The translations under genes and the position numbers were made by a program. From Tunturibacter gelidoferens (GTDB lineage Bacteria > Acidobacteriota > Terriglobia > Terriglobales > Acidobacteriaceae), in contig NZ_CP132937.1 in assembly GCF_040358255.1 (NCBI RefSeq), forward strand, positions 62,001 through 126,000: 64,000 nt of DNA, read 5' to 3'. The number at the start of each line of letters is the position of its first letter. Position 1 is the stretch's first letter. The notes beneath the pieces are model-generated. The model made no database searches. It saw only the letters and a program-made list of their open reading frames with translations, and was not told the origin of the DNA. Shown piece after piece: positions 1 to 8,243 of this stretch.

Positions 1-2
1 TC

Positions 3-323
3 CCCGAAATCATTTCAGCTGAAGTCCTGAGCTCGATTGAAAATGAACTGAGTGGAACGGCTCGCCTGTTTGTCATTGCTGAAACCATGCAAATGACGGA
101 AGTCGAGAAACATCTGTCACTTCTTAGTAATCCCACACTCATCCGAAGCAAAGACCAAGCATCTGCAACAGGTGATCTTGCAACAATACTTCAAGGCTAC
201 GACGCTGGCTCACTAATTTCGATGACCGAAAAGTCTAGCTCTCCGGAAGATTTGGTTAGCAGGCTTTTGGACGAAATGCAGAGGTTTGTTGCGGAGGTAG
301 ATCATGCGATTGACAAAACTTAA
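3..323 (+). CDS. 3' end of an unrecognised gene (5' partial)
   Basis: The frame is open from the left edge of the window to a stop at 323, so this is the last 106 residues of a longer protein; the ATG at 87 is internal to the open frame and need not be the start. No motif is recognisable; the fragment is mostly helical in character with a charged C-terminus (DEMQRFVAEVDHAIDKT). It overlaps the start of the zinc-hook ATPase gene by 20 bp, which argues for translational coupling and a shared function. In two- and three-component ABC-ATPase conflict systems the gene before the ATPase is often a small partner or effector; that assignment here is inference only. Confidence 0.6.
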   Translation, partial: PEIISAEVLSSIENELSGTARLFVIAETMQMTEVEKHLSLLSNPTLIRSKDQASATGDLATILQGYDAGSLISMTEKSSSPEDLVSRLLDEMQRFVAEVDHAIDKT

Positions 324-2403
324 CCTCGATAACTTCCGGGGGTTCGTAAATGAGGTGCAGCCGATGGACCTCGACCACGACGTCATCCTATTCTATGGTC
401 GCAATGCATCGGGAAAAACTAGTATCTATGACGCGATTGAACTCTTATTGACAGGTTCGATCCGTCGTATTCAGCATGTCCCGGACCTAGCATCTGTTTT
501 AGTCAACGCAAGGAATTCAATACTACCAGCGCGGATAAATCTCGAATTTAGATCGGGGTCGCGTCCGCGATTCGCAGAGGCGATTTTAGAAAGTCATAAA
601 GTCGCTACAATAAATAGAGGCCTGACTCGCTCCGAAACCGATCTATTTCAGCACGCCACATACCTGCAGCAATCAGACATTAGAAGGTTGGTCACTAGCG
701 ATTCAGCTGGATTAGGCGAGGTCATTCGTTCGCTCGCATTGGATGAGAATGTGTTTAGGCTGGAGCAGGCCTTGGGGCAGGCTGCGATTTCTCGGTCTTC
801 TCGGGAATATTCCCTCGTGACACGCCGTGTCGAAATGCTGGAGGAAGAGGATCGGCAGCTTAAAGGAACAATCGAATCTCTACAATCACAAATCAACGCT
901 ATAGACTCGACAGCACCCGACTTCGCAGAGTGGAACATAGTACTGACGAAGGTTGCAGCCAAGCTGGAAGTTCCGATCGATCTACAAAATGAGCAAGCTA
1001 TCCAAAAGCTTGACGTGGAACTTCAGCAGAAACTTAAGGCTGCATTCACAGATAAACAAGACGCCGAAGATATGGCTACGCGATGTGCTCGATTCGTCGC
1101 TCGAAAAAGCTCCATTGACAGTTCAGCAGCGTTGCAAAGCGATCTTGAGTCCCAAAAGATCGCTGCTGAGAAGCAGAACGTAGATTCTGATCTCGCAATC
1201 TCCGCATTGAGAGAGAGATTGAACGACCCAAACTTTGCAAGTACAAAGTCTGATGCTCGATTGGGATTGATAACAGCGTTAGAACATCTCCAGAGAGTCG
1301 AGGATCTCAATGTTTGTCCGGTCTGCGACCAATCATTTGTGAACCTGAATAATCACATTTCAGATAAGATTGCCTCGCTTCGGGCGGAACAATCGTCAGT
1401 GCAGGAAGCGGCGCGTGGCCTCCAAAAAGAATTGGAGCTGCGAGTGTCAGAAAAACGTTCTCGCGTTCGAGCACTTGAAGAATTGAACTCAAAACTTGAA
1501 AGTCGAAAGACAGAAGTTCTCCAGTTCGAGACAGAACTAGCTTCGTTCATCGAACCATTCAAGGGCAAGGTCACTGACACTGATTCACTCAATGCAATTG
1601 CCCAAATTACTAGCGACCGTGAGCGTTCTGCAGCGAATGAAATCGAAGGGCTAAAAGTGCTGTCGGATGCCTTCGGCGAAGTCCGGGCCTCCATATCTGC
1701 AAGTCAAATCAGATCTGTTAATTTACGTACACAATTGAAGACAGCGCAAGAGCGCGTCGCCGTTATAACTGGGAGATTAGGAGCTGCGCAGAACGCTCAC
1801 CAACGCCTGAATTTGTTCATTGAGACGACACAAGAGGTTCGCAGGAGGCTCAGTTCAGGAATAGACGATATCATAAAAACTTTTGTTCTTGGCAGGGCCA
1901 AGGACACTTTTGAAGAATTGTTTAGACGCCTAGCGAAAAACCCATTTTTCGATGTCACGGTCTCAGACGTTAGGATGAAACGTCACAAGCCAGAAGTAGA
2001 TTGGTGCGCTCGGTATGGTGACCATAGCTTTCCAGGCGAAGCAGTGTTCAGTCAAGGTGAGCTCAACTCATGCGCTATTGCTTTTTTCCTTGCCCTGGCA
2101 ACATCTCATTCTGGAGGACTGCAGCTCTTGCTGCTAGATGACCCCGTTCAGAATATGGATGAAATTCACATTGAAGAGTTCGGTAACGTGCTTAAGTTCT
2201 TGAAGGATGTCCTCGGTTGGCAGATAGTTGTTGGCTTACACGATCAGTCTGTTTACCAATTTCTGAGACGACAGCTTCATCCGAGTCGGGAAGGCCAATC
2301 GTTGATTGCCTATACGTTCGAAGAAGGCGATCAGGGAGCCCGCATTACCAAAGATGCTTTAGTGACATTCGATCCGTCCGCATTGATTGCTGAAGTTGCT
2401 TAG
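304..2403 (+). CDS. Rad50/SbcC-like zinc-hook ABC ATPase
   Basis: The 699-residue protein begins MRLTKLNLDNFRGF, the usual start of RecF/SMC/Rad50-type ATPases. Walker A is at about 31-40 (YGRNASGKTS), two long coiled-coil stretches flank a CPVC zinc hook at about 338-341, the ABC signature (FSQGEL) is near 582 and Walker B (LLLLDD) near 608-613. A GLHD segment near the end fits the switch histidine. Such proteins bind ATP, dimerise and clamp DNA, and the zinc hook joins two coiled coils. No nuclease domain is visible, so the upstream overlapping gene may carry the partner activity. Paralogues occur in repair (SbcC) and in anti-phage systems (ABC-3C, RloC-like, DndD); the context beside restriction-type nucleases favours defence. 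Start ATG at 304 is inside the previous gene. Confidence 0.85.
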   Translation: MRLTKLNLDNFRGFVNEVQPMDLDHDVILFYGRNASGKTSIYDAIELLLTGSIRRIQHVPDLASVLVNARNSILPARINLEFRSGSRPRFAEAILESHKVATINRGLTRSETDLFQHATYLQQSDIRRLVTSDSAGLGEVIRSLALDENVFRLEQALGQAAISRSSREYSLVTRRVEMLEEEDRQLKGTIESLQSQINAIDSTAPDFAEWNIVLTKVAAKLEVPIDLQNEQAIQKLDVELQQKLKAAFTDKQDAEDMATRCARFVARKSSIDSSAALQSDLESQKIAAEKQNVDSDLAISALRERLNDPNFASTKSDARLGLITALEHLQRVEDLNVCPVCDQSFVNLNNHISDKIASLRAEQSSVQEAARGLQKELELRVSEKRSRVRALEELNSKLESRKTEVLQFETELASFIEPFKGKVTDTDSLNAIAQITSDRERSAANEIEGLKVLSDAFGEVRASISASQIRSVNLRTQLKTAQERVAVITGRLGAAQNAHQRLNLFIETTQEVRRRLSSGIDDIIKTFVLGRAKDTFEELFRRLAKNPFFDVTVSDVRMKRHKPEVDWCARYGDHSFPGEAVFSQGELNSCAIAFFLALATSHSGGLQLLLLDDPVQNMDEIHIEEFGNVLKFLKDVLGWQIVVGLHDQSVYQFLRRQLHPSREGQSLIAYTFEEGDQGARITKDALVTFDPSALIAEVA

Positions 2404-2461
2404 TGATTAGGAGGCGGGGGTCGCAGAACACGACTCCGGACACCCGAGGATAAGCCGGTGG

Positions 2462-3649
2462 TTACCTGGCCTGTCGTAACCGAAATTCACCAATCAAATG
2501 CGGGCGCGCGGCCAGCAATCTTTCCAAATGACTGTCCGGCCACATGCTTATGTGCAGGGCCCGGTCGGCTTGATTGTGTTGCTCAATCAGCGCAATGGCG
2601 TCCGCAGTGAATCGCCCTGTCGTGGCGATGATTAAGCCATCGACGCGCGGCGGTTGCCATAGCTCCATCTGACTCCGCACATCGCTAACATCCCCAACTG
2701 CTACGCTTCGCGATTGCCAGTGTTTGCATTGGATGATGATCCGGTGGCGGCGAACACCTTCTAAGGGGTCTATTTCGACCCTTACAACAGACAAGTCCCT
2801 GCCTCGATCCGCCGCGTGCGTTTGTTGCAGCCATTGCGGATTTTCATAGCCGGGCGTCTCGCCGATAAGAGAATACATCAGCCTCTCAAATTCTTCGTCG
2901 GTGAGCGCAGACCAATTCAATCGCGAGGTAACGGGTCCTTGCGGACGCGCCGCCACGATATCGTCAAGGTCGGCAACTCCGACCGGCACAGGATCGTGTT
3001 CGCCATAAACCCCAACCCGCAAGCCTCCCTTAACGGCGGGCCAGTCCATTGTGTGAATGTCGGTCAGGTCTCCTATCATCCCGAAATACAGATGTCGTGA
3101 AAGTTCGTTCCAGCGGGGTGGTTTAGGATTGCTACCGAGAAGCGTAGCGATCTCCTCAATCGCCTCCTTCAAACGAGACCAGTTTGGCTCCTGAACGTGT
3201 TGATTGATGGGTGCGCCGTCCACGCTTGGGATGAGTAGTCTTAGAATCTCGTCTACCTCATCGATTAGAGCCAGGAGACGTCCCCGCACTAGCTCCCGGC
3301 GTTTTGCATTGAGTAGGAAGCGATACTCGCGCAACTTCTTTCCTTGTTCTTCTAAAGAATTTTCGACAGAAACTTGCGCATCGATCTCGCCTATTTCAAG
3401 GACATCAATACGCATTCGGCCAATATCGTCATAGTCGAAAAGCCGATCCTCTACACGCACACCGCCGATTGCCGGCAAAGCCGGCAAGATACCCTGGAAT
3501 GCTAAGCATAGTTCGTCGTAATCGGCGGGCGCACCGAAAGCCGGTCCACTCGGAATGAGGGCAAAAATCTTCTCCCAAAGTTTTTCTAACTTTTCGAGAT
3601 TGGCTTCGGTCGCCTCGAACCGTTGCAATGCTGCTTCTAGCGTAGACAT
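2462..3649 (-). CDS. Mrr-type restriction endonuclease domain protein
   Basis: The C-terminal part carries a PD-(D/E)XK fold of the Mrr_cat type: FERLMYSLI followed by GRDLSVVRVE (Asp near residue 285) and IIIQCKHW (Gln-x-Lys near 307-309). These match the Mrr/type IV endonuclease core that cuts modified or foreign DNA. The N-terminal 250 residues are unrecognised and include a helical segment at about 10-30 and 95-140. An ATG at 3694 is also in frame, but the ATG at 3649 has GAGGA a few bases upstream while 3694 has nothing similar, so 3649 is preferred. It is the last gene of a same-strand run headed by a tyrosine recombinase and converges with the zinc-hook ATPase gene. Confidence 0.8.
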   Translation of the reverse strand: MSTLEAALQRFEATEANLEKLEKLWEKIFALIPSGPAFGAPADYDELCLAFQGILPALPAIGGVRVEDRLFDYDDIGRMRIDVLEIGEIDAQVSVENSLEEQGKKLREYRFLLNAKRRELVRGRLLALIDEVDEILRLLIPSVDGAPINQHVQEPNWSRLKEAIEEIATLLGSNPKPPRWNELSRHLYFGMIGDLTDIHTMDWPAVKGGLRVGVYGEHDPVPVGVADLDDIVAARPQGPVTSRLNWSALTDEEFERLMYSLIGETPGYENPQWLQQTHAADRGRDLSVVRVEIDPLEGVRRHRIIIQCKHWQSRSVAVGDVSDVRSQMELWQPPRVDGLIIATTGRFTADAIALIEQHNQADRALHISMWPDSHLERLLAARPHLIGEFRLRQAR

Positions 3650-3725
3650 TCGATCCTCGTTCTCAAGCGGTGCCTTTATCCGCTTACGGCACATTCTATT
3701 GGCATGTGGCGTCTTAACGTGCTTT

Positions 3726-3739
3726 AGAATTCGAATTCT
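3726..3739. repeat. 14-bp perfect palindrome upstream of the Mrr-type gene
   Basis: AGAATTCGAATTCT reads the same on both strands. It lies about 80 bp upstream of the Mrr-type start and directly after the end of the CBS-domain gene. It could be an operator or a chance palindrome; there is no T-run to make it a terminator. Confidence 0.35.
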
Positions 3740-3749
3740 GACGGGACCC

Positions 3750-4544
3750 CTATAAAAGATCGAAGGCCGTCAAAATACCCAGAAGCCCGGTTCCCGAAGG
3801 ATTCGGGACGACCAGGATTGATGATTTTTCCAGAAGCTCTAAAGCGCTCTCAAGAGTCGCCGTCGCTGCAACTGATATTGCGGGCGCAAATCCAAGCGGC
3901 TTTTGAGATGCGTCAAAGGCCTCTTCGACGGTCTTAGATAGAAGACGGGTGCGAGGTTTTCCACCCCTGCTCCCGCCTAAAAACCTCGCTATTCCAGCGT
4001 CGGAAACAACGCGCCAATCATTTGCGCTAATAAGCACTGGTATATACGAAAACGAGTTTGCCAACATCTGCTGACGGACAAATGCAACTGGCTGCCAGAG
4101 CTCTCCGCAAACCGGGTTCTGAACCAGGAAATCCATGACGATTGGGTTCATTTCAGTACTCAAGGCGTCCTCCAATATGATGGCAAGTTCGATTGCGTGC
4201 TTTGTTAGGTGGCGAGCAAAAGCGCCCTGATGCAATGCGTCATTCCGGCCGTCCTTCACTAATTTGAAAAGAGTCTCAAACGGCGTTAAAAGGTGCTTAC
4301 GGTCCCCACGGTTAGGACAATTTGCACTCGACATTTTCGCGAATTCACAGAGTTCATCTTTATATTCGTGGAGACCGCCGTGGTCTCCTTTGTCGCCTAG
4401 CCGTTCTTTTGTGAGATAGCTCCCCAGCCGTTCAACCACGTGGATAATCCCGTCGAAGGCCTCAGCATCGGCAAGGGCAGCCAACCGCGCAGCGCGAAAC
4501 TGGTCCGAGAATGCTTTTGCGGATTCTGGTGACAGATTAGGCAT
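3750..4544 (-). CDS. CBS-domain-containing protein of unknown function
   Basis: The second half resembles a pair of CBS motifs: VRQQMLANSFSYIPVL near 150-165 and LESALELLEKSSILVV...GLLGILTAFDLL at the C-terminus. CBS pairs usually bind adenosyl nucleotides and regulate a partner. The N-terminal 130 residues are helical with no family I recognise; they include a Cys/His-rich stretch (SSANCPNRGDRKH). The protein ends exactly at the CBS-like end, so it has no attached enzyme domain and probably acts through a neighbour. It sits 26 bp downstream of the small nuclease-like gene and about 100 bp before the Mrr-type gene, on the same strand. ATG start; no clear ribosome binding site. Confidence 0.6.
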   Translation of the reverse strand: MPNLSPESAKAFSDQFRAARLAALADAEAFDGIIHVVERLGSYLTKERLGDKGDHGGLHEYKDELCEFAKMSSANCPNRGDRKHLLTPFETLFKLVKDGRNDALHQGAFARHLTKHAIELAIILEDALSTEMNPIVMDFLVQNPVCGELWQPVAFVRQQMLANSFSYIPVLISANDWRVVSDAGIARFLGGSRGGKPRTRLLSKTVEEAFDASQKPLGFAPAISVAATATLESALELLEKSSILVVPNPSGTGLLGILTAFDLL

Positions 4545-4570
4545 GGAGGTTTGGACGCATCGAGATCGAC

Positions 4571-5026
4571 CTACTCATGACGCACATATGCAACGCTAAC
4601 AGTTAACCCTTCGTGCGCCAGGTGTTTTATGTACGCCTTCGGCATAGGAGCATCGAGGTACGGTCGGCCGTATTTTTCCTCGGTAATAAACACGAGGCTC
4701 GACAACTTTTTTTTGCGGCCCTTGTTCCAGATGATGACCTTCACCACATCCTTATAGAATTCCGACGCCGCATTTTTCCCCGACACCTTGAATTCATATG
4801 CGCAAGATGTCTCTCTATCCACCACGTCGATCTTCTGATCAAGTTCAGGGTCGACTAGAGCCTCAATGTGAAACCGGTCGGGGTCAAGTTCATGGACCGC
4901 CCTGCGCCAGCCTTTCGCAATGGCCTGTGCGTTCTTGGTATTTTCGGAAACATCACTAGAGTTTTTTATTCGCACCGAGAATGCGAGTTGAGCAGCTGCG
5001 ACAACGGGGTCTTCCATAGTCCTCAC
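4571..5026 (-). CDS. Small PD-(D/E)XK-like nuclease, putative
   Basis: The 151-residue protein has the spacing expected of a minimal PD-(D/E)XK site: DQKIDVVDRETSCAYEFKVSG, with an Asp about 12 residues before E-F-K. The rest (YKDVVKVIIWN, LSSLVFITEEKYGRPYL) fits an alternating alpha/beta fold. A nuclease role is inferred from this motif alone. The gene follows the recombinase gene by 4 bp, so the two are almost certainly cotranscribed. Start is uncertain: GTG at 5026 has AGGA about 10 bases upstream, ATG at 5017 has GAGGA only 2 bases upstream. Confidence 0.55.
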   Translation of the reverse strand: MRTMEDPVVAAAQLAFSVRIKNSSDVSENTKNAQAIAKGWRRAVHELDPDRFHIEALVDPELDQKIDVVDRETSCAYEFKVSGKNAASEFYKDVVKVIIWNKGRKKKLSSLVFITEEKYGRPYLDAPMPKAYIKHLAHEGLTVSVAYVRHE

Positions 5027-5030
5027 TGAC

Positions 5031-5966
5031 TCACAGTCCTAAATTATCGTTTACAGCAACGGCAAGGTCCTGCTCCGAACCAAGATATCGCTCCGTCGTT
5101 TGAATGGAGCTATGCCCAAGCAAAAACTTAATCTGTTCCAAATCGCCGCCGTTCTTGCGACAGAGCTTTGCGCAGGTCCGGCGCAGATCATGGGCCCCGA
5201 ATCGTTCGATCCCAATCTGCTTTGCCGTTTGCTCGACCACCGACCAGATCGCCCAGTCGCCCAGCTCCTCCCCAATCAACTTCCCACTCTTGGAAAGCGG
5301 CCGCAGCAGGCGGCCGTCCTCGATCTTGGCCGCGATCATCCAGGCGTCGATTCCGTGCTTGACCCAGAGTGGAATCGCCACGGTGCGGAGTCGGCCGCCC
5401 TTCCCACAAAGATCGGGCAAGACCCATCGGCCCTCCCGCATCTCGATACCTTCAACGTCCAGACTGGCCAGCTCCTGCCGCCGCAGAGCGCAGCCCAGCA
5501 GCAGCGCCAAAATCGCATAGTCGCGCTTGCCTTTGATCTTGGAGCGGTCAGGGACCGTGAGCAACTCCTTGGCCTGTTCGCGCGTGAGCCAGTTCCCCAC
5601 CCTGGTTCCCTTCTGGGAGAGGTTGGGAACGCCGGAGAGATTGGCGGCCTCCTCCACGCCGATGATTCCATTGCGCTGCGCCTCGCCGATCAGCTTGCGC
5701 ACGGCGGACAAACGAACGTTCACGGTCGACGCGCCCAGCTTCTTCTCCAGCATGGCGGCACGGTACTCCATCAAGAGAGCGCGCGATAGTGGCTGCTGAC
5801 GCGCCTCACACAAGGCGAAGACCTCATCCAGCGCCTTGGCATAGTTGCGCTTCGAGTGTTCAGACGCAACGGAGTTCAGCACCATCTCCCGCAACTCCTG
5901 GAACGCCGCCGCGCGGTCGAGCGGAGACGCATCCGCCGCGTGCATCAGCGCCAGCGAGGCACTCAT
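5031..5966 (-). CDS. Tyrosine recombinase/integrase (XerC/D-like)
   Basis: The 311-residue protein has an N-terminal SAM-like core-binding domain (about 25-110) and a C-terminal catalytic domain with the tyrosine recombinase set: R162 (CALRRQEL), K189 (GKGGRLRTVAIP), H259 and R262 (HDLRR), H285 (LGHSS) and nucleophile Y294 (TERYLG). It would catalyse site-specific strand exchange through a 3'-phosphotyrosyl link. The length and motif spacing are those of XerC/XerD-like enzymes rather than phage integrases with an arm-binding domain. It heads a minus-strand run of putative nucleases. It could resolve plasmid multimers or move the nuclease cassette. A perfect inverted repeat lies about 60 bp upstream of its start. 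Confidence 0.9.
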   Translation of the reverse strand: MSASLALMHAADASPLDRAAAFQELREMVLNSVASEHSKRNYAKALDEVFALCEARQQPLSRALLMEYRAAMLEKKLGASTVNVRLSAVRKLIGEAQRNGIIGVEEAANLSGVPNLSQKGTRVGNWLTREQAKELLTVPDRSKIKGKRDYAILALLLGCALRRQELASLDVEGIEMREGRWVLPDLCGKGGRLRTVAIPLWVKHGIDAWMIAAKIEDGRLLRPLSKSGKLIGEELGDWAIWSVVEQTAKQIGIERFGAHDLRRTCAKLCRKNGGDLEQIKFLLGHSSIQTTERYLGSEQDLAVAVNDNLGL

Positions 5967-6023
5967 ACCAGTCCCCCGGCGCGGGTGCGAAAGGTTTCAT
6001 CAGGGCGATGAGTGTTCAAATCC

Positions 6024-6052
6024 CAATTTGGCAATGGGCCATTGCCAAATTG
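6024..6052. repeat. Perfect inverted repeat, 14-bp arms, 1-base centre
   Basis: CAATTTGGCAATGG and its exact complement CCATTGCCAAATTG flank one G. It lies between the recombinase start (5966) and the stop of the DUF1016 gene (6096), with no T-run. The first 13 bases recur at 6843-6855 inside the DUF1016 gene. Candidates are a recombination site for the neighbouring recombinase, an operator, or a transcript hairpin. Confidence 0.6.
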
Positions 6053-6095
6053 ACCGGACCGGACGATCCCACGTTTTCTATTGATACAGAAGGAT

Positions 6096-7163
6096 TTATC
6101 CCTCATCGCTCGGCTCCCTCCGCAACGTCTCTATCTCTGTGCGGAGCTTGTTGACGACCTCCTCGAGGTCCTCGACGGTGGGCAGCTCCTCCTGCATGGG
6201 CGCCGGAAGCTCGCGAGTCACGTGATACGTCGAGACGCCGATCGGCTGATTGATGGTCTCCAGAGCGAACTCCACGATGGGACCGCTCCGGCTCTCGCAT
6301 AGCAGAACTCCGATGCTCGGTCCTTCGACCGGGGTTCGCATCGTGCGGTTCACCGCCACAAGATAGAAGCCCAGCTTGCCGGCATGTTCAGGCTGGAAGG
6401 CTCCCACTTTTAACTCGAAGACGAAGTAGCGGTGGAGGCGGACGTGGTAGAAGAGCAGGTCGATGTAAAAGGTCTGCCCGTCCACCGTTAGCGGGACTTG
6501 GCTGCCCACGAAGGAGAAGCCGCGGCCCAGCTCCAGGAGAAGGTCGCGAAGATGGATCAAGAGTCCCCGCTCGATCTCCCGCTCCTTCGCAGCCTCGGTC
6601 ACAGTCAGGAAATCGAAGTTGTAGGGGTCTTTGAGGATCTGCTCCGCCATATCCGACTCTGGAGGGGGCAACTCACGCTGGAAATTGGTCAGGGCCTTCC
6701 CTTCCCTCTCGTGCAGCCGGCTCTTGATCTGAAGCACCAGGACATCCTGACTCCAGCCGTATTCGAGCGCGGCCCGCAGGTACCACTCTCGGGTGGGACG
6801 ATCCTTGATCCGGTCCAGAACCCTCAGATTGTGGCCCCAGGGCAATTTGGCAATGAGCGATTGCAAAATCTCCGGCTCCGGCCAGGCCTCGGCCAAAGCA
6901 CGCATATAGCGGAAGTTCCGAGGGCTGAAGCCTTCGACACCGGGGAACTCAGCCTGCAGGTCACTCGCTAAGCGCTCATTGATCTTGCTTCCCCACCCCT
7001 CGGTCGCAAACCGCTGGCTGAGATCCCGGCCGATCGACCAATAGAGGAGCACCAGCTCCCGGCTGACAGCGAGGCCGGCGCGAACCTGGGCGGTACGGAT
7101 ACGTCCTTTGAGCTCCTGCAGGAGCTCGTGGTAGCCGGAGGGCAGCTGGAGGCTTTTTGGCAC
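6096..7163 (-). CDS. yhcG: DUF1016/YhcG-family PDDEXK nuclease
   Basis: The 355-residue protein has both halves of the YhcG (DUF1016) family: an N-terminal helical domain (about 10-150, with ELVLLYWSIGRDL and the family signature IAKLPWGHN at 104-112) and a C-terminal PD-(D/E)XK nuclease domain (about 180-320) with D235 in FYIDLLFYH and E250-L-K252 in VFELKVG. Family members often occur beside restriction-modification and other defence genes; their substrate is not well established. Length is normal for the family. The start is GTG at 7163. It points toward the recombinase, which is 130 bp downstream, so it may share transcription with that run. Confidence 0.85.
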   Translation of the reverse strand: MPKSLQLPSGYHELLQELKGRIRTAQVRAGLAVSRELVLLYWSIGRDLSQRFATEGWGSKINERLASDLQAEFPGVEGFSPRNFRYMRALAEAWPEPEILQSLIAKLPWGHNLRVLDRIKDRPTREWYLRAALEYGWSQDVLVLQIKSRLHEREGKALTNFQRELPPPESDMAEQILKDPYNFDFLTVTEAAKEREIERGLLIHLRDLLLELGRGFSFVGSQVPLTVDGQTFYIDLLFYHVRLHRYFVFELKVGAFQPEHAGKLGFYLVAVNRTMRTPVEGPSIGVLLCESRSGPIVEFALETINQPIGVSTYHVTRELPAPMQEELPTVEDLEEVVNKLRTEIETLRREPSDEG

Positions 7164-7243
7164 GCATTTAGCCTAGCACAAAAGTTTACTAAGACAATTG
7201 CCATTATCGTAGGTAATAAATCCAGAAGCCTCACAACAGTTAA

Positions 7244-7257
7244 TGCGCATATGCGCA
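7244..7257. promoter_or_regulatory. 14-bp perfect palindrome in a divergent intergenic region
   Basis: TGCGCATATGCGCA lies between the divergent DUF1016 gene (starts 7163) and the 199-aa gene (starts 7325). Its position fits an operator for a dimeric regulator acting on one or both genes. The binding protein is not identifiable from sequence. Confidence 0.4.
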
Positions 7258-7324
7258 GCTATTCCCTTCTCTTGGAAATCATCCTAAACTCCTAATACGT
7301 AAAGGAATCTTCCAAGGAGGGACG

Positions 7325-7924
7325 ATGCCACGACCCATCTCATGGATCACTCGACTACACGAAATCCGACGGGCGGTGGCCTCTTCCGTCCGTTCCCACT
7401 ACGAGCGTAAGGAAATCGAGTCGCTCTTCCAGGTGCAACCCCGCGCCGCCCAACTCTTACTGGAGATGCTCCCAACCACAGCCATCGGCCGGTCGCGGCT
7501 AGTAGAACGTCAGGTACTTGCCGAGTTCCTCGATCGCATCCATAAGGCCAATGATCCTTCGGCTGAACTGGAGCTCATCCGTGCCCAGGGCGGAGAAGTC
7601 TCACGCAAGAAGCTCCGCACCCTTGTCCGCCGTGACGTTGAACCACTGCAGCTCGATTCCCTGCCTGCAAATATTGAGTTCATTCCCGGCCAAATGATTG
7701 TGAGCTTTCGCACGATCGAGGATCTCGCCCAGGCGATGTATAGCCTCGCTCGCGCAATCGAGACGGACGGTGACGAGTTGGCAAAGAGATACGAGGTTCA
7801 AGAGGTTGCAGATGACGGCAGCCCTAAACGATCCGAGTTCGAGGCTATGCTGGAGGAGCTTTCCAACCTGGAGGCCACTCGCGGCAACAGTGCTACTCCC
7901 CTGCAGCGTCCAACAGCTTCGTAA
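7325..7924 (+). CDS. Conserved-looking hypothetical protein, possible HTH
   Basis: The 199-residue protein starts at an ATG with AAGGAGG seven bases upstream, one of the best ribosome binding sites here, so it is a real gene. Residues about 8-70 (RLHEIRRAVASSV...RKEIESLFQVQPRAAQLLLEMLP) look like a helical, possibly helix-turn-helix, domain; the tail is acidic. I recall similar sequences as unannotated proteins in Acidobacteria genomes but cannot name a family. It converges on the ParA-partner gene, overlapping its 3' end by 32 bp. Its place beside the partition and replication genes suggests a plasmid maintenance or regulatory role, by inference only. Confidence 0.65.
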   Translation: MPRPISWITRLHEIRRAVASSVRSHYERKEIESLFQVQPRAAQLLLEMLPTTAIGRSRLVERQVLAEFLDRIHKANDPSAELELIRAQGGEVSRKKLRTLVRRDVEPLQLDSLPANIEFIPGQMIVSFRTIEDLAQAMYSLARAIETDGDELAKRYEVQEVADDGSPKRSEFEAMLEELSNLEATRGNSATPLQRPTAS

Positions 7925-8243
7925 TGGCGTCGTGATAGGTCAGCTTGTATCGATCAGCGTAGCCGACGAACCGATCGTACTGGGACTGCACCATACGCAC
8001 CGCCAGATGACGTGTAGGCTCCGACGGCACTGCGCGGCGGCGGCGGCCATGCGTAGCGGGTTCTGTGATTACAGGAGCAGCCTCGCGGCTCACAAAGCCA
8101 TGCGGAGCCGCGGCCGCATCCACCTCCGCCAAATCAATAGGAGATCTTTTCTGAACCGGCGCAAACCCCGACAGGTCAATCTTTCCCTCTGAATGCTCTA
8201 CAACGTCGTCAGCATCATCGATGAGGCCAAATTTACTGCTCAT
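7893..8243 (-). CDS. Small ParA-partner-like protein
   Basis: The 116-residue protein has an acidic, low-complexity N-terminal half and a basic C-terminal part ([51 protein letters not shown]) that could form a ribbon-helix-helix-like DNA-binding fold. It overlaps the end of parA by 11 bp and is translated after it. ParA loci of this size usually pair with a small DNA-binding protein (ParG/ParB type) that binds the centromere. No classical ParB motif is visible, so the role is inferred from context. The 3' end overlaps the convergent 199-aa gene. Confidence 0.65.
   Translation of the reverse strand: MSSKFGLIDDADDVVEHSEGKIDLSGFAPVQKRSPIDLAEVDAAAAPHGFVSREAAPVITEPATHGRRRRAVPSEPTRHLAVRMVQSQYDRFVGYADRYKLTYHDAITKLLDAAGE

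Noticed and set aside
5100..5789. 229-residue frame on the plus strand opposite the recombinase
   Set aside because: It is antisense to a clear tyrosine recombinase with all catalytic residues, has no ribosome binding site or domain, and arises from GC-rich codons.
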